This document shows positions 27,461 to 36,715 of a stretch of 64,000 nt of DNA, piece after piece. Made by a program: the position numbers and the translations under genes. The number at the start of each line of letters is the position of its first letter. The first letter of the stretch is position 1. The notes beneath the pieces were generated by a model. It was not told where the DNA came from. It saw nothing but the letters and a program-made list of their open reading frames with translations, and searched no databases. The stretch spans positions 1 through 64,000 of the forward strand of contig NZ_JQDZ01000088.1 of NCBI RefSeq assembly GCF_000764205.1, given 5' to 3'. The stretch comes from Thalassotalea sp. ND16A (GTDB taxonomy: Bacteria; Pseudomonadota; Gammaproteobacteria; Enterobacterales; Alteromonadaceae).

Positions 27461-27468
27461 AGAACCTA

Positions 27469-28449
27469 ATGATAACAAACAGTTCATTCAAGCCGGCCTG
27501 GTGGTTAAGTAATTGTCACTTGCAAACCATGGCTGGAAAAATACTTCGCAGAAAACAAACCATTACCGTGATCAACGAAACCGTTGAATTACCCGATGGT
27601 GATTTTGTCGATCTTGCCTGGACGGAAAACCCCGAACACACTCCAGAAAAACCCATTGTTTATGTACTGCATGGCCTTGAAGGCTCTATTGACAGCCACT
27701 ACGCAAAAGGCATGATGGCCGCCATTAAAAATAAGGGCTGGATTGGTTTATTGATGCATTTTCGTGGTTGTAGTGGCCGCCCCAATCGCCAGGGCCCGTC
27801 GTATCACAGTGGCGATACCTGGGACGTACATTACTGTACCGAGTACTTAAAACAACGTTTTGACCAGCGACCACTCGCCATTTTAGGTTTTTCATTAGGT
27901 GGCAATGTATTGGCCAATTATTTGAGCGAAGATGTAGATAACCCCTATCGATGTGCGGCCATATTATGCGCACCATTACACTTGGCAAGTTGCAGTGAAC
28001 GCATCAGCCATGGTTTTTCTAAGGTTTATCAAAAGTATCTGGTGGATATGCTTAAAGAAAGCACCAAAGAAAAAATAAAGCTAGGACTGATCACCCATAT
28101 CAATAACAATGAACTTGATAATATCATCAGCTTATCTGATTTTGACGAACAGGTTACCGCACCTATCAACGGTTTTGAAAGCGCACAGGATTATTACGAT
28201 AAAGCCAGTGGCATTAATATCTTAGATAAAATTTGTCAGCCCACCTTAGTGATCCATGCCTTAGACGATCCTTTTCTATGTCATGACTATCTGACAAGGT
28301 TACCAAGCAACAATAACATCAGCTTTGAAGTCAGCAACCGTGGTGGTCATGTAGGTTTTATTAGTGGTAATAACCCATTCAAACCCAAATACTGGCTTGA
28401 GCACCGAGTGTTAGATTATATTGCTCAGCACTTTAAGGCGGCTAAATAA
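27469..28449 (+). CDS. yheT: Alpha/beta-fold hydrolase, YheT family
   Basis: 326 residues. The N-terminus KPAWWLSNCHLQTM is typical of the family. YVLHGLEGS forms the oxyanion region, GFSLGGN carries the nucleophilic serine, HALDDPF the acid and GGHVGFISG the catalytic histidine. The substrate of YheT is not settled; esterase activity is expected. The last base of its stop codon is the first base of yheU (TAATG), so the two are translationally coupled as in E. coli. In E. coli yheS precedes yheT directly; here about 16.8 kb intervenes. Confidence 0.94.
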   Translation: MITNSSFKPAWWLSNCHLQTMAGKILRRKQTITVINETVELPDGDFVDLAWTENPEHTPEKPIVYVLHGLEGSIDSHYAKGMMAAIKNKGWIGLLMHFRGCSGRPNRQGPSYHSGDTWDVHYCTEYLKQRFDQRPLAILGFSLGGNVLANYLSEDVDNPYRCAAILCAPLHLASCSERISHGFSKVYQKYLVDMLKESTKEKIKLGLITHINNNELDNIISLSDFDEQVTAPINGFESAQDYYDKASGINILDKICQPTLVIHALDDPFLCHDYLTRLPSNNNISFEVSNRGGHVGFISGNNPFKPKYWLEHRVLDYIAQHFKAAK

Positions 28450-28673
28450 TGATTATTCCCATAGAGCAACTCAGTAATGATGCCCTAGACGGCATTATTG
28501 AGTCGTATATTTTAAGAGAAGGCACCGACTACGGTGCCTTTGAATGTTCTTTGGATGATAAAAAACGACAAATAAAAGCTCAGTTAACCTCCGGGGTAAT
28601 CGTCCTGGTGTATTCTGAGCTGCATGAGACAGTAACCTTGTTACCTGCTGAGAAATTCTCTAGTGCTGAGTAA
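28449..28673 (+). CDS. yheU: UPF0270 family protein YheU
   Basis: 74 residues matching E. coli YheU along its length: MIIPIEQLS, the core ESYILREGTDYG, and LVYSELHETVTLLP. The function is unknown. It is translationally coupled to yheT by a 1-nt overlap, and its 3' end overlaps the end of the convergent YceI gene by 14 bp. Confidence 0.95.
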   Translation: MIIPIEQLSNDALDGIIESYILREGTDYGAFECSLDDKKRQIKAQLTSGVIVLVYSELHETVTLLPAEKFSSAE

Positions 28674-29241
28674 AGGTTAAGACAAAATTTACCGGTACCG
28701 CACTACTGATACTGGGTAACCCCGCTATTTGTTGTAATTTCAATAAGCCATCGGTTAACGCAAAATCCTTAGCATTAATGATCACCGATTGAATACTGGT
28801 TATTAATAACTTGTTGTCACTCACCCTGACCACGTAAGTCGGTAGTTGTATTGATTGCTTTTCACCATGCAACTCAAGTTGACCTGATAACATCAACTTC
28901 CTACCTTCATCTATTTGCAATTCATTAATAAATTGGCTGCCAATATTGGCCGATATGGTCGCCTTTGGAAAAAGATTGGTTTGAAATAACATTTCCTGCA
29001 TGCGCGTATCGCGTATTTCAATATTGGTATCAACACTGGCTAAGTGAATAACAACTTTCGCTGCACCACTACTATCAATAACACCAGTTAATTTGCCAAA
29101 GTGATGTACTTCGGCAATATTTGCTTTTTTAATGCTGACAAAAGAGACTAACGATTGCTCATTGTCTAACTGCCATGCAGCTAGCGCCTGTTGACTAAAA
29201 AGCAGAATCAATAGAGTTAAAATGGATAGATATTTTTTCAT
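28660..29241 (-). CDS. YceI-like periplasmic protein
   Basis: 193 residues with a cleavable signal peptide (SQQALA|AW). The mature part follows the YceI lipocalin-like barrel: WQLDNEQSLVSFVSIKKANIAEVHHFGKL, VHLASVDTNIEIRDTRMQEMLF, FPKATISANI and a C-terminal VPVNFVLTF strand. Family members bind isoprenoid or amide-type lipids in the periplasm; no ligand can be assigned. It is a single gene lying downstream of cysQ on the same strand, separated by 53 bp. Confidence 0.88.
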   Translation of the reverse strand: MKKYLSILTLLILLFSQQALAAWQLDNEQSLVSFVSIKKANIAEVHHFGKLTGVIDSSGAAKVVIHLASVDTNIEIRDTRMQEMLFQTNLFPKATISANIGSQFINELQIDEGRKLMLSGQLELHGEKQSIQLPTYVVRVSDNKLLITSIQSVIINAKDFALTDGLLKLQQIAGLPSISSAVPVNFVLTFTQH

Positions 29242-29294
29242 AGTATTTCCCAGAGTCTGATGAACAAAATTTGTACCGCAAAGATTAACAGCCC

Positions 29295-30122
29295 CTAATA
29301 TTCCCGTTCACAACGATGCGGAATAATGACATCATGCCAATTAATATTGGCATTGCCAACGCCGACAAAGTCTGGGTTCATTAAGCTCTCTCTTTTATTG
29401 TAAGACAAACTGTTTAATTCACTATCTAAAATAGTGCCGCCAGCCTGTTCCAAGATGCATTGACTGGCCCCGGTATCCCATTCACCTGTAGGTCCTATTC
29501 GTAGATAACAGTCCGTCGTCCCTTCGGCAATTTGGCAACTTTTTAATGAACAGCTACCTAGCTGAATATGTCGATAATCAAAACTGGCATTTAAGAATTT
29601 TTCGATTACCGCAAGTTTTTGCCTACGGCTTACGCCCACATTTAGCGGTCGTTTACCATCATAATCGGCCACCTTAATTTGTTTAGTACCGCTAGCATCT
29701 TGCTTAAATGCACCATGTTCGGTTTCAGCAAAATAGGTAACGGCATGAACAGGCGCATGAATAACACCAATTTTAGGCCAGCCATTTGCAACCAGAGCAA
29801 CGTTCACGGCGAAGTCACCGCTGCCGGCAATAAACTCACCGGTACCATCAATAGGATCTAACAACCAATAGCGTTGCCAATGTTGCCTTTTTGCCAACTC
29901 CAGATAAGGGCTCTCCTCCGAGATAATTGGAATATCGGGAGTTAAACGTCCTAATTCTGCCACTAAAATGTCATTAGCCGCTAAATCGGCGCTGGTTAAT
30001 GGCGATTCATCGTCTTTGGTGTATTGTTCAAAGTTACCCTGCTGATAATATCGCATTACTTCAATTCCGGCTTTTTTCGCGGCATTTATCGCTATGGTCA
30101 ACAAGTGTGAGGTCTCTAACAT
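29295..30122 (-). CDS. cysQ: 3'(2'),5'-bisphosphate nucleotidase CysQ
   Basis: 275 residues of the inositol-monophosphatase fold. Metal-binding motifs are EESP, DPIDGTGEFIAGSGDFAVN and WDTGASQCILEQAGG. CysQ removes the 3'-phosphate from PAP formed during sulfate assimilation. The start codon is 1 nt from the nudE stop, so nudE-cysQ form a coupled operon, the gene order also found in E. coli relatives. Confidence 0.95.
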   Translation of the reverse strand: MLETSHLLTIAINAAKKAGIEVMRYYQQGNFEQYTKDDESPLTSADLAANDILVAELGRLTPDIPIISEESPYLELAKRQHWQRYWLLDPIDGTGEFIAGSGDFAVNVALVANGWPKIGVIHAPVHAVTYFAETEHGAFKQDASGTKQIKVADYDGKRPLNVGVSRRQKLAVIEKFLNASFDYRHIQLGSCSLKSCQIAEGTTDCYLRIGPTGEWDTGASQCILEQAGGTILDSELNSLSYNKRESLMNPDFVGVGNANINWHDVIIPHRCEREY

Positions 30123-30123
30123 A

Positions 30124-30687
30124 TTATCCTTTCAGTAAATCTTTCACTAGCATCAAGGCGGAAATGCTGCGAGCCTCGGTGAAATCCTCTTGTGCTAGTA
30201 ACTCTTTGTATTTGCTAAGTGGCCAGTGAACAATTTCTAAAGGTTCCGGTTCATCACCTTCTAAGGCGCTATCAAACAGGCCCGTTGCCAGAAAAATGTC
30301 CATGGTTGCATTAAAAAATGCCGGGGCTAAACTTACTTTATGTACATAAGTAAGTTCTGTTGCCGCCATTTTAATTTCTTCCTGTAACTCTCTATTGGCG
30401 GCGATAATGGGCTCCTCGCCGCAATCAATTAATCCTTTTGGAAAGCCTAATTGATAAGAATGAGTGCCTGCACAATATTCTCTGACAAGTATCATGGTAT
30501 CGTTATCCAGCATAGGCACAATCAATACCGCGCCACGACCACCACCTTTAATTTTTTCATAGGTACGTAATTCATTATTGCTAAACTTTAAATCAATGGC
30601 TTCAACGGTCACTAAACGACTGGCTGCCACCTGCTTGCAGGCAAGTATTTCCGGTAATTTAAGTTTAGCGGGTTTTTCCATGGTCAT
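30124..30687 (-). CDS. nudE: ADP compounds hydrolase NudE (Nudix)
   Basis: 187 residues. It hydrolyses ADP-ribose, NADH and Ap3A-type substrates. The Nudix box reads GLIDCGEEP...ANRELQEEIKM: the catalytic REL-QEE is intact, but the glycine normally following REUxEEx is lysine. The SLAPAFFNATMDIFLA segment and EGDEPEPLEIVHWP match E. coli NudE. The second in-frame ATG (30681) is an equally possible start. It is divergent from yrfG, as in E. coli. Confidence 0.93.
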   Translation of the reverse strand: MTMEKPAKLKLPEILACKQVAASRLVTVEAIDLKFSNNELRTYEKIKGGGRGAVLIVPMLDNDTMILVREYCAGTHSYQLGFPKGLIDCGEEPIIAANRELQEEIKMAATELTYVHKVSLAPAFFNATMDIFLATGLFDSALEGDEPEPLEIVHWPLSKYKELLAQEDFTEARSISALMLVKDLLKG

Positions 30688-30875
30688 TGCACCTATATGG
30701 CATTATCAGTTTAAAATTGAGGTTTTTGAAAAGTATTGCTTTCACAACAAATAATTAATGAAATTAGTATAAAAAATGCCTACCATATTTACTATCGAAA
30801 ATTGATATTTGGATACAGCATTGTTGTGTATCCTTAATATACTCAATTAGCCCGTTGTTTTACAGGAATAAATCC

Positions 30876-31550
30876 ATGTTTGATTGGTCAAAAATCCACA
30901 CCGTTTTACTCGATATGGATGGCACTCTGCTTGATTTGCACTTTGATAATCACTTTTGGTTAGAGCATTTACCGAAAAGGTATGCTGAGCATGCGCAAAT
31001 AAGCCAGAGTGAGGCGGCTGACTTTTTAAAATCTCGCTACCAACAAGTTGAAGGTACCATCTCCTGGTATTGCCTTGATTATTGGGCAGAGCAAATCAAT
31101 ATGCCGATCAGAGAGCTGAAACAAGAAGTACAACACTTAATTAGCCTTCGCGCCGATGCTCATGATTTTTTAATCGCCTTAAAACAATCCGGTAGAAAAA
31201 TCGTCCTGGTTACCAATGCCCACCCTGACAGTTTGTCATTAAAAATTGAACGTACGCAATTAGATAAATACTTTGACGAACTCATTTCTACCCATCAGTT
31301 TGGCGCAACCAAAGAATCACAGTTATTATGGCAACGCTTGCAACAACATGTTGGTTTCAAAAACGAACATACTTTGTTTGTTGATGATAGCATTAGCATC
31401 CTCGATTCCGCCAAAACTTACGGCATTAAACATTTATTAGCGATAGCCAACCCGGATAGCAAACAGCCAATACGAGAAGTGACTGACTACCCTGCCATTA
31501 CCGATTACTCAGTATTATTAAACAGCATCAAAAGTCAGCCTTTCGTTTAG
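30876..31550 (+). CDS. yrfG: HAD-family GMP/IMP nucleotidase YrfG
   Basis: 224 residues from the ATG at 30876 (ACAGGA upstream); an in-frame TTG 21 nt earlier is less likely. HAD motifs are LDMDGTLLD (I), VLVTNAHP (II), the conserved lysine in FGATKES (III) and LFVDDSISI (IV). The WYCLDYWAEQ segment matches E. coli YrfG, which dephosphorylates GMP and IMP. The nudE/yrfG divergent pair is conserved with enterobacteria. The gene ends 18 nt before the end of the convergent pepD. Confidence 0.94.
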   Translation: MFDWSKIHTVLLDMDGTLLDLHFDNHFWLEHLPKRYAEHAQISQSEAADFLKSRYQQVEGTISWYCLDYWAEQINMPIRELKQEVQHLISLRADAHDFLIALKQSGRKIVLVTNAHPDSLSLKIERTQLDKYFDELISTHQFGATKESQLLWQRLQQHVGFKNEHTLFVDDSISILDSAKTYGIKHLLAIANPDSKQPIREVTDYPAITDYSVLLNSIKSQPFV

Positions 31551-31568
31551 CACCATGCTATCACGGCG

Positions 31569-33029
31569 TTATTCAGCTTCTGGTATATTGGCCAATACTG
31601 CCGTTAATAATTTCCAGTACTCGGCAACGGTGGCAATTTCGACTTTTTCATCCGGAGAATGCGGAAACTTGATCGTTGGCCCAATAGATACCATGTCTAA
31701 ATGTGGGTATTCGGTTTTAAATAAGCCACATTCAAGGCCGGCATGAATAACCATAATTTCGGGTAATTTATTGAATTTTTGTTGGTAGGTTTCACGTACT
31801 ATATTCATAATTGCCGAATCGGTGCTTGGTTTCCAACCCGGGTAGGCGCCAGAGAACTCTACGTTGGCCCCTGCTAACGAAAACACAGATTCAACCATTT
31901 CTTCAGTTTCTAGGCGACCATCGTCATGCAAACTTCTGATCAAACAAAGGGCTACAAACTTAGGACCTTTACAACGTAGCACTCCCAAGTTTAATGATGT
32001 TTCTACCACGCCTTCGATATCATCACTCATCCGAATAACACCATTGGCACAACCATTAAGCGCACTTAAAATAGTGTTTTGGCAATGCTTGGTCCACATT
32101 GTATCGAAGGTTTCTGGCTGAATTAATAGCATAGAGACATCGGGTTCAACTACGGCTAAGTTATGCTTAATGGTGGCAACATATTGCTCAAGTGACGACT
32201 TTAACTCAGCAACATGCTCAGCTTTAACCACAAAACTGGCATTGGCTTCACGCGGAATGGCATTGCGTAAGCTGCCGCCGTTGAGTTCGGTTAACTGAAT
32301 AGCAAATACTTTGCTTGCTTGTAATAAGAAGCGCACAAGAAGTTTATTGGCATTAGCTCGGCCGGTATGAATATCGACACCCGAGTGACCGCCTTTTAAC
32401 CCTGAAATTGACAAGTTAAACGACTCATAGCCAGCAGGTACCGCTTCGTTTTGCAATGTAAAGGTGGCACTGGCATCTACACCACCAGCACAGCCCATGT
32501 ACACCTCACCTTCTTGTTCTGAATCGGTATTGATCAGGATTTCACCATCTAACCAGCCAGCCTCTAAACCAAAAGCGCCGCTCATGCCCGCTTCTTCATC
32601 TATTGTCACTAACACTTCTAACGGGCCATGAGCAACGTCATCACTGGCAAGCACAGCCATCGCCGACGATAAACCAATACCATTATCTGCTCCTAACGTT
32701 GTACCATCAGCCGTTACCCAGTCACCATCAATATAAGGACGGATTGGATCGGTTAAAAAGTCGTGCACAGTATCACTGTTTTTTTGCGGCACCATATCCA
32801 TGTGGGCCTGTAAAATTACCCCTTTGCGATTTTCCATGCCTTGCGTTGCCGGCTTTTTAATGAATAAATTGCCTACCGCATCTTCTTTAATTGCCAGGCC
32901 CTGCTCTTTCGCCCAAGACTGGATCCACAGGGATATTTTTTGCTCATGTTTCGATGGATGCGGAATACTGCAAATATTGGCAAAAATGTTCCATAAACGA
33001 TTCGGTGATAATTGATTTAATTCACTCAT
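31569..33029 (-). CDS. pepD: Aminoacyl-histidine dipeptidase (peptidase D)
   Basis: 486 residues of the M20 metallopeptidase family. Zinc ligands and the catalytic acid are visible in LQAHMDMVPQ, TLGADNGIG, TIDEEAGMSG, NTDSEQEGEV and the C-terminal VIHAGLECGLF. It cleaves Xaa-His and other dipeptides in the cytoplasm. Monocistronic, with no signal peptide. Confidence 0.95.
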   Translation of the reverse strand: MSELNQLSPNRLWNIFANICSIPHPSKHEQKISLWIQSWAKEQGLAIKEDAVGNLFIKKPATQGMENRKGVILQAHMDMVPQKNSDTVHDFLTDPIRPYIDGDWVTADGTTLGADNGIGLSSAMAVLASDDVAHGPLEVLVTIDEEAGMSGAFGLEAGWLDGEILINTDSEQEGEVYMGCAGGVDASATFTLQNEAVPAGYESFNLSISGLKGGHSGVDIHTGRANANKLLVRFLLQASKVFAIQLTELNGGSLRNAIPREANASFVVKAEHVAELKSSLEQYVATIKHNLAVVEPDVSMLLIQPETFDTMWTKHCQNTILSALNGCANGVIRMSDDIEGVVETSLNLGVLRCKGPKFVALCLIRSLHDDGRLETEEMVESVFSLAGANVEFSGAYPGWKPSTDSAIMNIVRETYQQKFNKLPEIMVIHAGLECGLFKTEYPHLDMVSIGPTIKFPHSPDEKVEIATVAEYWKLLTAVLANIPEAE

Positions 33030-33086
33030 GATATTTTCTCTAATAATTTTAATGTTGTAATAATTCTAATAACTTATATAACTGCA

Positions 33087-33117
33087 AAGGCATTAATATC
33101 GTCGATATTAATGCCTT
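33087..33117. other. Perfect 31-bp palindrome between slmA and pepD
   Basis: AAGGCATTAATATCG (33087-33101), one central T, then CGATATTAATGCCTT (33103-33117): a perfect 15-bp inverted repeat. It lies 29 nt after the slmA stop, so a terminator is the simplest reading, though the U-run on the minus strand is short. It does not resemble the E. coli SlmA binding site. Confidence 0.7.
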
Positions 33118-33146
33118 CGTACTTTTTCTCTAAAACAGCTCTCTGA

Positions 33147-33731
33147 CTAACAGCCGGCCATCAGAAACTGCCACTGCTCGGCATAATTTTCACTGGGCTT
33201 CTTTTCAAAACCCGAGCGCACATACTGGCTAATTTTCCCTTCACAATAGGCCAGCATGATATTGGCCAGTGCCAATTCATTAATTGGAAAATTCTTGCCT
33301 TCACGCAATTTCCGCTCGCGCAGAATTTGTTTAAATTGTGTTTCCAGTTTTTCAAATAATTGATGTACCCGTACACGTAGGCGCTCATTTTCCCCGACTA
33401 ACGCATCGCCCGCTAATATACGGCACATGCCAGGGTTGCGCTCGGCAAAGATTAACAATACGTGGGTAATATGGTGGCAACGCACCAGGGTTTCTTTTTG
33501 ATCCGCCAAAATCAAGTTGATGCGTGAAAACAATGACTCTTCAATGTATTCGATTAATCCTTCAAACATCCGCGCTTTTGATGGAAAGTGACGATATAGC
33601 GCCGCCTCAGAAAAACCAACTTCAGCCGCTAACTTGGCGGTGGTAATTCTTTGCCCGGGGCTGGTTTCCAGCATGTGAGCCAGACATTCCAATATCTGTT
33701 GGCGACGATTTGTTTTTTGTTTATCAGACAT
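33147..33731 (-). CDS. slmA: Nucleoid occlusion factor SlmA
   Basis: 194 residues. TetR-fold DNA-binding domain with [18 protein letters not shown] (about 34-51), followed by the SlmA-specific helical domain ([53 protein letters not shown]). SlmA bound to chromosomal sites antagonises FtsZ ring assembly over the nucleoid. The gene lies beside coaBC, its usual neighbour (coaBC/dut/slmA in enterobacteria; dut is not present in the gap here). Confidence 0.96.
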   Translation of the reverse strand: MSDKQKTNRRQQILECLAHMLETSPGQRITTAKLAAEVGFSEAALYRHFPSKARMFEGLIEYIEESLFSRINLILADQKETLVRCHHITHVLLIFAERNPGMCRILAGDALVGENERLRVRVHQLFEKLETQFKQILRERKLREGKNFPINELALANIMLAYCEGKISQYVRSGFEKKPSENYAEQWQFLMAGC

Positions 33732-33812
33732 ATTATTTTTATTTCTTATATTATTCGTATTGGTTAATGACTCTAAGCTTTGTTGATTTTAACAGATATT
33801 TTGTCTGCTTCG

Positions 33813-35024
33813 CTAATCATCAAGCATCCTGTCATTAATCGTGGCCACCAGTTGTTTGGCTAACTCCACTTTATTCGTTAACGCTAATTTTTTTTGCCCA
33901 CTCAGCCAGAAAACCATTAACGCATTATCGTCGCTATTGAACCCCTGGCCTTGTTTGGCGACATTATTCGCGGCAATCATATCCAGTTTTTTACGTTGTA
34001 ATTTACCTTTGGCATACTGCTCAACATCTTGTGTTTCGGCAGCAAAACCTACGGTAAAGGGTTTATTATCTAGCGCGGCAACATCGGCAACAATGTCCGG
34101 ATTTTTCACCAAGGCGATGTTCATCGCATTATTGCTGTCTGTTTTTTTAATTTTTTGTTCGCTCACCTTAGCCACTCGATAATCGGCAACCGCAGCACAA
34201 GCAACAAACACAGTCGCATTGGCAACCTGCGAAAGTGCTGCCTTGTGCATCTCAACAGCACTTTGCACATCAATACACTGGCAATTATCTGGCACTGCCA
34301 AGTTTACCGGTCCGGCAATGATAGTAACCTTTGCCCCCAAATGTTGCGCGGCCTGGGCGATAGCAAACCCCATTTTACCGGATGAGTGGTTTGAAATATA
34401 ACGTACCGGATCGATAGCTTCGCGGGTAGGCCCGGCAGTTATCACCCAATGTTGACCAGCCAACAAGTCCGCATGGTTATCATCAAAGAAGTCGAGGCAG
34501 TGCTGCACAATTTCATTAGGCTCAAGCATGCGGCCAAAGCCAACATCCCCGCAGGCTTGCTCGCCAGCACCTGGCCCCCAAACATGAACGCTGCGTTTTT
34601 TAATCGTGTCGATATTTTGCTGAGTTGCTATTGCATGCCACATTTGTTGATTCATTGCTGGCGCAATAGCAATGGGCGCGGCTGTTGCTAAACAAATCGT
34701 TGCCAATAAGTCATCTGCCATGCCAGCACTTAAGCGGGCAATAGTATTGGCGGTTGCCGGCGCAATTAACACTAAATCGGCCCATTTGGCTAGCTCAATG
34801 TGCCCCATCGCTGCTTCTGCCGCCGGATCGAGTAAACTTTCAGCGACCGGATTGCCCGATACGGCCTGCAGTGTTAATGGCGTAATAAAGGCTTTGCCAC
34901 CATTAGTTATTACCACTCTTACGTTGGCACCATGATCTTTTAAGCGCCTAACCAGTTCTGCACATTTATAAGCTGCAATGCCACCAGTTACCCCTAAAAC
35001 GATATTTTTATGCTGTAAAAACAT
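33813..35024 (-). CDS. coaBC: Phosphopantothenoylcysteine decarboxylase/synthetase CoaBC
   Basis: A bifunctional coenzyme A enzyme of about 403 residues. The N-terminal flavin-dependent decarboxylase shows [30 protein letters not shown] and the active-site [13 protein letters not shown]. The C-terminal synthetase shows [27 protein letters not shown] and VGFAAETQ. Three start codons lie in a row (GTG 35030, ATG 35027, ATG 35024); the last is chosen because AGCAGG is 5 nt upstream of it. Divergent from radC as in E. coli. With coaX and coaD, three coenzyme A steps are encoded in this window. Confidence 0.95.
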   Translation of the reverse strand: MFLQHKNIVLGVTGGIAAYKCAELVRRLKDHGANVRVVITNGGKAFITPLTLQAVSGNPVAESLLDPAAEAAMGHIELAKWADLVLIAPATANTIARLSAGMADDLLATICLATAAPIAIAPAMNQQMWHAIATQQNIDTIKKRSVHVWGPGAGEQACGDVGFGRMLEPNEIVQHCLDFFDDNHADLLAGQHWVITAGPTREAIDPVRYISNHSSGKMGFAIAQAAQHLGAKVTIIAGPVNLAVPDNCQCIDVQSAVEMHKAALSQVANATVFVACAAVADYRVAKVSEQKIKKTDSNNAMNIALVKNPDIVADVAALDNKPFTVGFAAETQDVEQYAKGKLQRKKLDMIAANNVAKQGQGFNSDDNALMVFWLSGQKKLALTNKVELAKQLVATINDRMLDD

Positions 35025-35224
35025 CATCACCTGCTAAAATTTAATTACCCAACCGGTAATACAATGAATAAGTGTCGATAAGATAACACGTTATTGTGAA
35101 TACGCGATAATATTTGTGTGCTTCGATTAGTGAGTATTCACCTTCTTTTATCGTTTGTTGTTACTAAGGTATCATTTATTATTCAACCTGAACGGTTCAG
35201 GTTATCTATTGCAAGGAAGCAGTG

Positions 35225-35896
35225 ATGTTAAAAGATTGGCCCAAAGAAGAACGTCCCCGCGAAAAACTGTTAGCCAAAGGCGCTCATAGTCTAAGTGATG
35301 CCGAATTATTGGCGATATTTCTGCGCACCGGAGTAAAAGGTGTAGATGTGGTCGAGTTATCCCGACAGCTATTAATGCACTTTGGCAGTTTACACCAGGT
35401 GTTTGCCAGTGACTGCGACAGTTTTTGTCAACATTATGGTTTAGGTAAAGCTAAATACGTACAACTGCAAGCCTGTTTAGAAATGTCGCGCCGTTATTTG
35501 GCGGCAAAATTAATCAAAGGTGAAAGCCTTACCTCTTCCAGTCAAACCAAAGAGTATTTAATTGCAGAGTTAAAACACGAAGACTATGAAGTGTTTGCCA
35601 TTTTGTTTTTGGATAACCAGCATAATATTATTTGTTTTAAGAAGTTGTTTTTTGGCACTATCGATGCCGCAACGGTTTATCCCAGGGTTGTCGTGGAAAC
35701 GGCATTAAAAGTAAAAGCGGCGGCGATTATTTTATCCCATAATCATCCATCGGGTATTGCCGAGCCAAGTTTAGCCGACAAACAAATCACCCAACGGTTG
35801 ATAAAAGCCTTAGCGCTGGTCGATATTCGCGTGCTTGACCATATTATTATCGCTGGCCATCTTACTTGCTCGTTGGCCGAACGCGGCGATATGTAG
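35225..35896 (+). CDS. radC: JAMM-domain protein RadC
   Basis: 223 residues. An N-terminal helix-hairpin-helix-like region (REKLLAKGAHSLSDAELLAI) precedes the JAMM metalloprotease-like core with LSHNHPSGIAEPSLAD. The family is no longer thought to be a dedicated DNA repair enzyme and its role is unknown. The ATG at 35225 follows AAGGA by 6 nt and is preferred to the GTG directly before it. It stands upstream of rpmB-rpmG in the conserved coaBC/radC/rpmB/rpmG order. Confidence 0.95.
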   Translation: MLKDWPKEERPREKLLAKGAHSLSDAELLAIFLRTGVKGVDVVELSRQLLMHFGSLHQVFASDCDSFCQHYGLGKAKYVQLQACLEMSRRYLAAKLIKGESLTSSSQTKEYLIAELKHEDYEVFAILFLDNQHNIICFKKLFFGTIDAATVYPRVVVETALKVKAAAIILSHNHPSGIAEPSLADKQITQRLIKALALVDIRVLDHIIIAGHLTCSLAERGDM

Positions 35897-35967
35897 TCAA
35901 TAAATAGACAGATATCGACGTTTTATTAATTTTTATTAAAATTAATTGCTTAAATCGCTAATTTTGG

Positions 35968-35996
35968 TTGGGATCTTGGGGAAAAATCCGTATAAT
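35968..35996 (+). promoter_or_regulatory. Strong promoter of rpmB-rpmG
   Basis: TTGGGA (35968-35973), exactly 17 bp, then TATAAT (35991-35996), followed by the GC-rich CGCGGCC discriminator expected of stringently controlled ribosomal promoters. About 140 nt of leader precede rpmB; no known regulatory fold was recognised in it. Confidence 0.8.
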
Positions 35997-36145
35997 CGCG
36001 GCCATTACAAACATCAGCTTAATTTCTAGCCGATAAAGCTTGATCATTTAAACGGACGTATATATAATCTGCGGCCTTTTCAGGATCCCGTGCGACGGCC
36101 TGGGATTTACAAGCTCGAGCTGAAATATTTATTGGAGTGACTCAC

Positions 36146-36382
36146 ATGTCTAAGATTTGCCAAGTAACAGGCAAGAAACCGATGGTAGGTAACAACCGTT
36201 CTCACGCGTTGAATTCTACTCGTCGTCGTTTTTTACCAAACCTACAAACTCACCGTTTTTGGGTTGAAAGTGAAAACCGTTTTGTAAAATTACGCTTAAC
36301 TCCGAAAGGAATGCGTATTATCGATAAAAATGGTATTGATTCAGTATTAGCTGACATCCGTGCCCGTGGCGAAAAAGTTTAA
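36146..36382 (+). CDS. rpmB: 50S ribosomal protein L28
   Basis: 78 residues: [48 protein letters not shown] and the C-terminal RARGEKV are classic L28. The ATG at 36146 is preceded by TTGGAG; three upstream in-frame codons are not needed. Only one cysteine is present, so it is the non-zinc-binding form. It is followed 11 nt later by rpmG. Confidence 0.98.
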   Translation: MSKICQVTGKKPMVGNNRSHALNSTRRRFLPNLQTHRFWVESENRFVKLRLTPKGMRIIDKNGIDSVLADIRARGEKV

Positions 36383-36393
36383 GGAATTTAACC

Positions 36394-36549
36394 ATGCGCG
36401 ATAAAATCCGTTTAGTTTCATCTGCAGGTACTGGTCATTTTTATACTACTGACAAGAATAAAAAAACCATGCCAGAAAAAATGGAAATTAAAAAGTTTGA
36501 TCCGAAAGCTCGCAAGCACGTGATCTACAAAGAAGCTAAAATCAAGTAA
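36394..36549 (+). CDS. rpmG: 50S ribosomal protein L33
   Basis: 51 codons reading [20 protein letters not shown] at the start and ending in [19 protein letters not shown], the canonical bacterial L33. It has no cysteine, so it is the zinc-independent (C-minus) type. AAGGA stands 8 nt before the ATG. Second gene of rpmB-rpmG, ended by the terminator at 36566. In E. coli mutM follows directly; here a 2-kb SoxR block intervenes. Confidence 0.98.
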   Translation: MRDKIRLVSSAGTGHFYTTDKNKKTMPEKMEIKKFDPKARKHVIYKEAKIK

Positions 36550-36565
36550 TTGATACCCTGCTTTC

Positions 36566-36597
36566 AAAAAACCCAGCTATACGCTGGGTTTTTTTAT
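36566..36597 (+). terminator. Rho-independent terminator of rpmB-rpmG
   Basis: Stem AAAACCCAGC/GCTGGGTTTT with a TATAC loop and a run of seven T after the stem. Confidence 0.92.
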
Positions 36598-36715
36598 TTC
36601 AGGGATGAGATAACTTAGATTTTCCATGGACCACTCCAACACATCCTGTGATCATGGCATTCATTACATCCCTGTAAATCACGAAATAAAATCTGTTATT
36701 TCAGCGATGAAATAA

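Noticed and set aside
10683..27468. Prophage or integrative element as explanation for the accessory block
   Set aside because: No integrase, transposase, phage structural gene, tRNA target or flanking direct repeats were seen.
36623..36715. AT-rich segment with a small inverted repeat (GAAATAA/TTATTTC) after rpmG
   Set aside because: The stem is only 7 bp and A/T-only; could be the soxR 3' end structure but too weak to call.
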